Made by a program: the position numbers and the translations under genes
Notes under the pieces: generated by a model
Databases searched by the model: none
What the model saw: the letters and a program-made list of their open reading frames with translations, nothing else
Told to the model about the DNA's origin: nothing
From: Rhinopithecus roxellana
Taxonomy: Eukaryota > Chordata > Mammalia > Primates > Cercopithecidae
Direction: 5' to 3'
Assembly (NCBI RefSeq): GCF_007565055.1
Contig: NC_044554.1
Span: forward strand, 139,127,463-139,191,462
DNA length: 64,000 nucleotides
Part shown: piece after piece, positions 55,148-64,000 of the stretch
How positions within the stretch are numbered: position 1 is the stretch's first letter
Layout of the letters: the number at the start of each line of letters is the position of its first letter

Positions 55148-56178
55148 CTTTGTGGTTTTATCTGCTTCTGGTCTTTGATGATGGTGATGTACTGAGGGGG
55201 TTTTGGTATAGGTTTCCTTCCTGTTTGATAGTTTTCCTTCTGACAGTCAGGACCCTCAGCTGTAGGTCTGTTGGAGATTGCTTGAGGTCCACTCCAGACC
55301 TGTTTGCCTGGGTATCAGCAGCAGAAGTTGCGAAAGATAGGATATTGCTGAACAGCAAGTGTACCTGTCTGATTCTTCCTTTGGAAGCTTCCTCTCAGGG
55401 GTGTACTCCACCCTGTGATGTGTGGGGTGTCAGACTGCCCCTAGTGGGGGATGTCTCCCAGCTAGGCTACTCAGTGGTCAGGGACCCACTTGAGCAGGCA
55501 GTCTGTCCGTTCTCAGATCTCAACCTCCGTGTTGGGAGATCCACTGCTCTCTTCAAAGCTGTCAGACAGAGTCGTTTGCGTCTGCATTGGTTCTGCTGCT
55601 TTTTTGTTGTTATTTTTTATCTGTGCCCTGTCCCCAGAGGTGGAGTCTACAGAGATAGGCAGGTTTCCTTGAGCTGCTGTGAACTCCACTCAGTTGGAGC
55701 TTCCCAGTGGCTTTGTTTACCTACTTAGGCCTCAGCAATGGCAGGTGCCCCTCCCGCAGCCTCGCTGCTGCTGTTTGGGTTAGATCTCAGACTGCTGTGT
55801 TAGCAATGAGGGAGGCTCCGTGGGCGTGGGACCCTCTCAGCCAAGTGTGGGATATATTCTCCTGGTGTGCCCGTTTGCTTAAAGCCCCGTATTGGTGTGG
55901 GAGTTACTCGATTTTCCAGGTGTTGTGTGTCTCAGTTCCCCTGGCTAGGAAAAGGGATTCCCTTCCCCCATGTGCTTCCCAGGTGAGGCGGTGCCTCACC
56001 CTGCTTCAGCTCTGGCTGGTCGGGCTGCAGCAGCTGACCAGCACCGATTGTCCGGCACTCCCTAGTGAGATGACCCCAGTACCTCAGTTGAAAATGCAGA
56101 AATCACCGGTCTTCTGTGTCGCTCGCTCTGGGAGTTGGAGACTGGAGCTCTTCCTATTCGGCCATGTTGCTCCGCTCC

Positions 56179-56783
56179 CCACAATCTCTATTTTAAAGGT
56201 TCGGTAAAGACCTCAGTTTTATTGGCTGATTGTCTTCTGTCTACAAATATTTTCAATTTTTATCTCTTTAGAGTTTTAATGTATTCTGTATCCAATTAGT
56301 AAAATGTATGCACTTGTGTAGCCACTAGGTGGACTCTGATTTACGGATTTCATGTATATTTAAGCATGATATATGCATATGTATGTGTGTATATATATGT
56401 GTGTGTGTGTGTGTGTGTATCAAGGATAAATGTCAGTCCATAAATTAAGCTATACCAGAAATACAACACTGAAGTAATGCCATTTATAGTATGTTTTATC
56501 TGGGACATGAAAAATATTTAGAAGAACTTGTACAATGTCACAGGACATGGGCAAGGCTTTAGCTCTATTAGGGAAGAAGAAAACTCATAAGGTGAAGTTC
56601 AGAAAAACAGAGTTCCATCAAAACTCCAGCCTGTTGCTTTTCATAGGGAGCAAGTCAGACCTAGATCAAGCATGGATTTTGTGCCAAGAATTGAAGCCCT
56701 TCACTTTTGCTGTTTTCTCTTTCACAATGCAAGCATAATAAAAACCTTGTTAGTGCAACAATGATCAGGTTGTCACTGCTAGG
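56179..56783. other. Unassigned sequence between L1 'D' and L1 'E'
   Basis: About 600 bp with no gene. It includes a TA/TG microsatellite at about 56378-56419. Confidence 0.5.
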
Positions 56784-57030
56784 GTTTTTCTTTTTTCTTT
56801 TTTTTTTATTATACTTTAAGTTCTAGGGTACATGTGCATAACATGCAGGTTTGTTACATATGTATACTTATGCCATGTTGGTGTGCTTCACCCATCAACT
56901 CATCAGCACCCATCAATTCATCATTTATATCATGTATAACTCCCCAGTGCAGTCCCTCCCTCCTCCCCCCTCCCCATGATTGGTCCCAGTGTGTGATGTT
57001 CCCCTTCCCGAGTCCAAGTGATCTCATTGT

Positions 57031-60000
57031 TCAGTTCCCACCTATGAGTGAGAACATGCGGTGTTTGCTTTTCTCTTCTTGTGATAGTGTGCTAAGAATG
57101 ATGGTTTCCAGCTGCTTCCATGTCCCTACAAAGGACGCAAACTCATCCTTTTTTATGGCTGCATAGTATTCCATGGTGTATATGTGCCACATTTTCTTAA
57201 TCCAGTCTGTCACAGATGGACATTTGGGTTGATTCCAAGTCTTTGCTATTGTGAATAGTGCCGCAATAAACATACGTGTGCATGTGTCTTTGTAGTAGAA
57301 TAATTTATAATCCTTTGGGTATATACCCAGTAGTGGGATGGCTGGGTCATATGATACATCTAGTTCCAGATCCTTGAGGAATTGCCATACTGTTTTCCAT
57401 AATGGTTGAACTAGTTTACAATCCCACCAACAGTGTAAAAGTGTTCCTATTTCTCCACATCCTCTCCAACACCTGTTGTTTCCTGACTTTTTAATGATTG
57501 CCATTCTAACTGGTGTGAGATGGTATCTCATTGTGGTTTTGATTTGCATTTCTCTGATGGCGAGTGATGATGAGCATTTTTTCATGTGTCTGTTGGCTGT
57601 ATGAATGTCTTCTTTTGAGAAATGTCTGTTCATATCCTTTGCCCAATTTTGATGGGGTGTTTGTTTTTTTCTTGTAAATTTGCTTGAGTTCTTTGTAGAT
57701 TCTGGATATTAGCCCTTTGTCAGATGAGTAGATTGCAAAAATTTTCTCCCATTCTGTAGGTTGCCTGTACACTCTGATGGTAGTTTCTTTTGCTGTGCAA
57801 AAGCTCTTTAGTTTAATTAGATCCCATTTGTCAATTTTGGCTTTTGCTGCCATTGCTTTTGGTGTTTTAGACATGAAGTCCTTGCCCATGCCTATGTCCT
57901 GAACGGTACTACCTAGATTTTCTTCTAGGGTTTTTATGGTATTAGGTCTAACATTTAAGTCTCTAATCCATCTTGAATTAATCTTCGTATAAGGGGTAAG
58001 GAAAGGATCCAGTTTCAGCTTTCTACTTATGGCTAGCCAATTTTCCCAGCACCATTTATTAAATAGGGAATCCTTTCCCCGTTTCTTGTTTCTCTCAGGT
58101 TTGTCAAAGATCAGATGGCTGTAGATGTGTGGTATTATTTCTGAGGACTCTGTTCTATTCCATTGGTCTATATCTCTGTTTTGGTACCAGTACCATGCTG
58201 TTTTGGTGACTGTAGCCTTGTAGTATAGTTTGAAGTCAGGTAGCGTGACGCCTCCAGCTTTGTCCTTTTGACTTAGGTTTGTCTTGCAATGCGGGCTCTT
58301 TTTTGGTTCCATATGAACTTTAAAGCAGTTTTTTCCAATTCTGTGAAGAAACTCATTGGTAGCTTGATGGGGATGGTATTGAATCTATAAATAACGTTGG
58401 GCAGTATGGCCATTTTCACGATATTGATTCTTCCTATCCATGAGCATGGTATGTTCTTCCATTTGTTTGTGTCCTCTTTGATTTCACTGAGCAGTGGTTT
58501 GTAGTTCTCCTTGAAGAGGTCCTTTACATCCCTTGTAAGCTGGATTGCTAGGTATTTGATTCTCTTTGAAGCAATTGTGAATGGAAGTTCATTCCTGATT
58601 TGGCTCTCTGCTTGTCTGTTACTGGTGTATAAGAATGCTTGTGATTTTTGCACATTAATTTTGTATCCTGAGACTTTGCTGAAGTTGCTTATCAGCTTAA
58701 GGAGATGTTGGGCTGAGATGATGGGGTTTTCTAAATATACAATCATGTCATCTGCAAACAGGGACAATTTGACTTCTTCTTTTCCTAACTGGACACCCTT
58801 GATTTCTTTCTCTTGCCTGATTGCCCTCGCCGGAACTTCCAACACTATGTTGAATAGGAGTGGTGAGAGAGGGCATCCCTGTCTTGTGCCAGTTTTCAAA
58901 GGGAATTTTTCCAGTTTTTGCCCATTCAGAATGATATTAGCTGTGGGTTCGTCATAAATAGCTCTTATTATTTTGAGGTACGTTCCATCAATACCAAATT
59001 TATTGAGCGTTTTTAGCATGAAGGGCTGTTGAATTTTGTCAAAAGCCTTTTCTGCATCTATTGAGATAATCATGTGGTTCTTGTCTTTGGTTCTGTTTAT
59101 ATGCTGGATTACGTTTATTGATTTGCAAATGTTGAACCAGCCTTGCATCCCAGGGATGAAGCCCACTTGATCATGGTGGATAAGCTTTTTGATGTGCTGC
59201 TGAATCCGGTTTGCCAGTATTTTATTGAGAATTTTTGCATCGATGTTCATCAGGGATATTGGTCTAAAATTCTCTTTTTTTGTTGTGTCTCTGCCAGGCT
59301 TTGGTATCAGGATGATGTTGGCCTCATAAAATGAGTTAGGGAGGATTCCCTCTTTTTCTATTGATTGGAATATTTTCAGAAGGAATGGTACCAGCTCCTC
59401 CTTGTACCTCTGCTAGAATTCAGCTGTGAATCCATCTGGTCCTGGACTTTTTTTGGTGGGTAAGCTATTAATTGTTGCCTCAATTTCATAGCCTGCTATT
59501 GGTCTATTCAGGGATTCAACTTCTTCCTGGTTTAGTCTTGGGAGAGTGTAAGTGTTCAGGAAATTATCCATTTCTTCTAGATTTTCTAGTTGATTTGCGT
59601 AGAGGCGTTTATAGTATTCTCTGACGGTTGTTTGTATTTCTGTGGGGTCGGTGGTGATATCCCCTTTATCATTTTTTATTGTGTCTATTTCATTCCTCTC
59701 TCTTTTCTTCCTTATTAGTCTTGCTAGCGGTCTGTCAATTTTGTTGATCTTTTCAAAAAACCAACTCCTGGATTCATTGATTTTTTGGAGGGTTTTTTGT
59801 GTCTCTATCTCCTTCAGTTCTTCTCTGATCTTAGTTATTTCTTGCCTTCTGCTAGCTTTTGAATGTGTTTGCTCTTGCCTCTCTAGTTCTTTTAATTGTG
59901 ATGTTAGAGTGTCCATTTTAGATCTTTCCAGCTTTCTCTTGTGGGCATTTAGTGCTATAAATTTCCCTCTACACACTGCTTTAAATGTGTCCCAGAGATT

Positions 60001-60852
60001 CTGGTATGTTGTATCTTTGTTCTCATTGGTTTCAAAGAACATCTTTATTTCTGCTTTCATTTCATTATGTACCCAGTAGTCATTCAGGAGCAGGTTGTTC
60101 AGTTTCCATGTAGTTGAGTGGTTTTGATTGAGTTTCTTAGTCCTGAGTTCTAGTTTGATTGCACTGTGGTCTGAGAGACAGTTTGTTATAATTTCTGTTC
60201 TTGTACATTTGCTGAGGAGTGCTTTACTTCCAATTATGTGATCAATTTTGGAATAAGTGCGATGTGGTGCTGAGAAAAATGTATATTCTGTTGATTTGGT
60301 GTGGAGAGTTCTATAGATGTCTATTAGGTCCGCTTGGTGCAGAGATGAGTTCAATTCCTGGATATCCTTGTTAACTTTCTGTCTCGTTGATCTGTCTAAT
60401 GTTGAGAGTGGAGTGTTGAAGTCTCCCATTATTATTGTATGGGAGTCTAAGTCCCTTTGTAAGTCTCTAAGGACTTGCTTTATGAATCTGGGTGTTCCTG
60501 TATTGGGTGCATATATATTTAGGTTAGTTAGCTCTTCCTGTTGAATTGATCCCTTTACCATTATGTAATGGCCATCTTTGTCTCTTTTGATCCTTGGTGG
60601 TTTAAAGTCTATGTTATCAGAGACTAGGATTGCAACCCCTGCTTTTTTTTGTTCTCCATTTGCTTGGTAGATCTTCCTCCATCCCTTTATTTTGAGCCCA
60701 TGTGTGTCTCTGCATGTGAGATGGGTCTCCTGAATACAGCAAACTGATGGGTCCTGACTCTATCCAGTTTGCCAGTCTGTGTCTTTTAATTGGAGCATTT
60801 AGTCCATTTACATTAAGGTTAATATTGTTATGTGTGAACTTGATCCTGCCAT
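57031..60852 (-). pseudogene. L1 ORF2, multiply broken (copy E)
   Basis: The start ATG is at 60852. It carries the same 2-base deletion as copy B near 60758-60763. From codon 99 it is open for 382 residues to a TAG at 59413-59415 (Tyr in the other copies), then in the same frame for a further 325 residues (58273-59250) with RT FADD. A one-base deletion lies near 58285, and further losses near 57645 separate the C-terminal 200 residues (57031-57633), which keep the Cys-rich motif. Confidence 0.92.
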
Positions 60853-60915
60853 TATGATATTAACTGGGTATTTTGCTCGTTAGTTGATGCAGTTTCTTCC
60901 TAGCCTCGATGGTCT

Positions 60916-61932
60916 TTATATTTTGGCATGTTTTTGCAATGGCTGGTACTGGTTGTTCCTTTCCATGTTTAGGTCTTCCTTCAGGGTCTCTTTTAAGGCA
61001 GGCCTGGTGGTGACAAAATCTCTAAGCATTTGCTTATCCGTAAAGGATTTTATTTCTCCTTCACTTATGAAACTTAGTTTGGCTGGATATGAAATTCTGG
61101 GTTTAAAATTCTTTTCTTTAAGAACGTTGAATATTGGCCCGCACTCTCTTCTGGCTTGTAGAGTTTCTGCCGAGAGATCTGCTTTTAGTCTGATGGGCTT
61201 GACTTTGTGGGTAACCTGACCTTTCTCTTTGGCTGCCCTTAAGATTTTTTCCTTCAGTTCAACTTTGATGAATCTGGCTATTATGTGTCTTGGAGTTGCT
61301 CTTCTGGAGGAGTATCTTTGTGGCGTTCTCTGTATTTCCTGAATTTGAATGTTGGCCTGCCCTACTAGGTTGGGGAAGTTCTCCTGGATGATATCCTGAA
61401 GAGTGCTTTCCAACTTGGTTCCATTTTCCCCCTCACTTTCAGGCACCCCAATCAGACGTAGATTTGGTCTTTTTACATAATCCCATACTTCTTGCAGGCT
61501 TTGTTCATTTCTTTTTCTTCTTTTTTCTTTTGGTTTCTCTTCTCACTTCATTTCATTCATTTGATCCTCAATCGCTGATACTCTTTCTTCCAGTTGATCG
61601 AGGCGGTTACTGAAGCTTGTGCATTTGTCACGTATTTCTCGTGTCATGGTTTTCATCTCTTTCATTTCGTTTATGACCTTCTCTGCATTAATTAGTCTAG
61701 CTGTCAATTCTTCCACTCTTTTTTCAAGATTTTTAGTTTCTTTGCACTGGGTACGTAATTCCTCCTTTAGCTCTGAGAAGTTTGAATGACTGAAGCCTTC
61801 TTCTCTCATCTCATCAAAGTCATTCTCTGACCAGCTTTGATCCATTGCTGGCTATGGGCTGCGCTCCTTTGCAGGGGGAGATGCGCTCTTATTTTTTGAA
61901 TTTCCAGCTTTTCTGCCCTGCTTCTTCCCCAT
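60916..61932 (-). pseudogene. L1 ORF1 with two stops (copy E)
   Basis: The ATG is at 61932. TAG at 61852-61854 (about codon 27-28, Ser in A and B) and TGA at 61543-61545 (codon 130, Arg in A and B) break an otherwise uninterrupted 1017-base frame. The second stop is shared with copy D. Confidence 0.92.
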
Positions 61933-62982
61933 CTTTGTGGTTTTATCTGTCTCTGGTCTTTGATGATGGTGACGTATTGATGGGGTTTTGGTATAGGTGT
62001 CCTTCCTGTTTGATGGTTTTCCTTCTGACAGTCAGAAGGACTGTCTGTTGGTCTGTTGGAGATTGCTTGAGGTCCACTCCAGACCCTGTTTGCCTGGGTA
62101 TCAGCAGCAGAGGTTGCCGAAGATAGAATATTGCTGAACAGCGAGTGTACCTGTCTGATTCTTCCTTTGGAAATTTCCTCTCAGGGGTGTACTCCACCCT
62201 GTGAGGTGTGGGGTGTCAGACTGCCCCTAGTGGGGGATGTCTCCCAGCTAGGCTACTCAGGGGTCAGGGACCCACCTGAGCAGGCAGTCTGTCCGTTCTC
62301 AGATCTCAACCTCCGCGTTGGGAGATCCACGGCTCTCCCCAAAGCTGTCAGACAGAGTCGTTCGCGTCTGCACCGGCACCCGCTGCTTCCCCTGTTGGTC
62401 TTCCGCTGTGTGCTGTCCCCAGAGGTGGAGACTACAGAGACAGGCAGGTTTTCTTGAGCTGCTGTGAGCTCCACCCAGTTCGAGCTTCCCAGCGGCTTTG
62501 TTTACCTACTTAAGCCTCAGCAATGGCGGGCGCCCCTCCCCCAGCCTCGCTGCTGCCTTGCTGATAGATCGGGGCAGACTGCTGTGTTAGCAGTGAGGGA
62601 GGCTCCGTGGGCATGGGACCCTCCTGGCCAGGTGTGGGATATATTCTCCTGGTGTGCCTGTCTGCTTAAAGCGCAGTATTGGGGTGGGAGTTACCCGATT
62701 TTCCAGGTGTTGTGTGTCTCAGTTCCCCTGGCTAGGAAAACGGATTCCCTTCCCCCTTGCGCTTCCAGGTGAGGCGATGCCTCGCCCTGCTTCAGCTCTC
62801 GCTGGTCAGGCTGCAGCAGCTGACCAGCACCGATTGTCTGGCACTCCCTAGTGAGATGACCCCAGTACCTCAGTTGAAAATGCAGAAATCACCGGTCTTC
62901 TGTGTCGCTCGCGCTGGGAGTTGGAGACTGGAGCTGTTCCTATTCGGCCATCTTGCTCCGGCCCCCCGCCTGTGTTTTTCTT

Positions 62983-64000
62983 ACCAGCTATTTATAATAG
63001 TTGTCTGGAAAAGCTAGTTGTCCTGTATTTGAGAAATCTGGGGGAAATTAGAGGTTATTGGAAGAAGTGGCACCTCTTCCAGTAGGTGATTGTCATACAT
63101 TCCATGGGAAGTTGAGCTGAAGTGCCTATGCCTTCATATGGGAAAAACGAAAGCATCACTTCCAGGTCCCTGCTCTATTTTGCAGAAAGCATGAACTGAG
63201 TTCCCAGGGTCATTGCCAGAAAATTTTACTTTTTGCATAACAAGCTTTTTCTTTAAATCTATTGAAAGGGGAATTGAGCAGCCTCAGATGCTGACAAGTT
63301 ATTCTCTGTTTTCACTGACGCTTCCCTTAGGATTATGCCGATGTCTCAGGATATTAGGCAGTGCTGAAAGTTAAGCAGGCTTTTTAGTGGACAGTTGTTA
63401 GTAGTTGATGATAAAGTGTCTGTTATCACAGTCCAAAGTTTTGGTGGCAATGTACCCTACCTGGTTCTTGAGACTATGGTTTAACTCAGGGGTCAACCCC
63501 CTTGCTTTATTCTGCCATCTTCTCTGAGTTCTTTCTAATTGCCCAAACTGCTGTGACAGAGTAGAACATGGTCTTCCCCAGTCATGAACACTGGTCCCTG
63601 AAAACATTCTCTTACTTCCTTCCTCAAGGCATATTTTCTCATTACATGTCATTTGCATACCCATACACACCAGGTGTGATCTTTTTCATGAGTCTAGACT
63701 TTTATCAAATTAAAATGTATCTTTTTGTAAAATAAACCCTGGAAAATCATTCATAAGGCAAATAAATGCAGAAGAGAGAGCTATCCAGGGAAAACACTTT
63801 CCCTTATCTCAATAAGATATCCTACCCCTCATGGAAGCAAGTACCAAGAAGGTCTGAATTGAGAGCTCCATCCTGCACAGAAGCAACTGACCTTTCTCTT
63901 CCAAAGAAAATACAACAATACATAACTATGTTATGTAATAAAGATGTAAAGGTAGAGATAAGAACAGTGTAATAAAAATGGTTATGGATAGCTAAAATCA
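62983..64000. other. Unassigned, apparently unique sequence
   Basis: No repeat family I can name and no convincing coding region. The 90-codon frame at 63398-63670 (minus) and the 68-codon frame at 63766-63972 (plus) show no recognisable domain, splice context or conservation evidence available here. Confidence 0.45.

Larger units (their letters stand above)
49991..56178 (-). mobile_element. Young full-length L1 'D'
   Basis: Tail/3' UTR from about 49991, ORF2 50241-54067, ORF1 54131-55147, and a 5' UTR to about 56178 ending CTATTCGGCCATGTTGCTCC. The 5' UTR block (about 55244-55280) and several ORF2 bases match copy A. No clear target-site duplication was found: the left flank is an old minus-strand L1 and the right flank is unassigned DNA (ACAATCTCTATTTTAAAGG). 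Old World monkey L1 blocks are present in the 3' UTR. Confidence 0.95.
56793..62973 (-). mobile_element. Young full-length L1 'E'
   Basis: T tail from about 56793, 3' UTR, ORF2 57031-60852, ORF1 60916-61932, and a 5' UTR to about 62970 ending CTATTCGGCCATCTTGCTCC. The short direct repeat GTTTTTCTT (56784-56792 and 62974-62982) is the likely target-site duplication. The 5' UTR has the B/E-type block with the perfect hairpin at 62020-62040. Confidence 0.95.

Noticed and set aside
62983..64000. Possible host exon in the terminal unique stretch
   Set aside because: The open frames are short, and I could not recognise any domain or a convincing splice-site pair. A cross-species alignment showing codon-like conservation would be needed.

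Overview
This is primate intergenic DNA, and no host protein-coding gene, rRNA or tRNA gene could be supported. It is AT-rich and made largely of retrotransposons: L1 LINEs of several ages, about twenty Alu copies, four LTR elements of the ERV1/MaLR type, at least one MIR, and many microsatellites. The youngest Alu (23510-23802) and the 3' UTRs of the four young L1s carry base combinations that I associate with Old World monkey (cercopithecid) lineages rather than human ones. The source is therefore probably a macaque-, baboon- or vervet-like monkey; this is inference from remembered subfamily features. Layout: 1-5733 is mostly unique AT-rich DNA with one Alu, a MIR and a (CA)n. 5734-14963 is one full-length old L1 (L1PB/L1MA type, minus strand) with a clear target-site duplication; it has been hit by several Alus and carries a piece of ORF1 sequence inside its ORF2. 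14964-32579 is a patchwork of old L1M fragments on both strands, Alus, an MST-type solo LTR and three ERV1-like LTRs. 32580-45000 is a nest: young full-length L1 'B' (plus strand, 35233-41437) sits inside young full-length L1 'A' (minus strand, 32580-35214 and 41438-45000), with a 14-bp target-site duplication around B. 45001-49990 is old L1 debris with microsatellites. 49991-56178 is young full-length L1 'D' (minus) and 56793-62973 is young full-length L1 'E' (minus). The rest, to 64000, is unassigned unique sequence. The only credible long open frames are those of the young L1s: the RNA-binding ORF1 protein and the endonuclease/reverse-transcriptase ORF2 protein. ORF1 is open over 338 codons in A and B, and broken in D and E. 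ORF2 is open over 1177 codons in B but is split near its start by a 2-base deletion; it has one frameshift and one stop in D and is multiply broken in A and E. No copy is intact in both frames. Shared defects and shared 5' UTR blocks divide the four into two pairs, A/D and B/E. The most noteworthy signals are these shared, apparently inherited ORF2 defects, the hairpin-forming 5' UTR block of the B/E pair, the ORF1-in-ORF2 insertion in the old L1, and a templated 18-base insertion in the first Alu. I found no evidence of a new multi-gene system.
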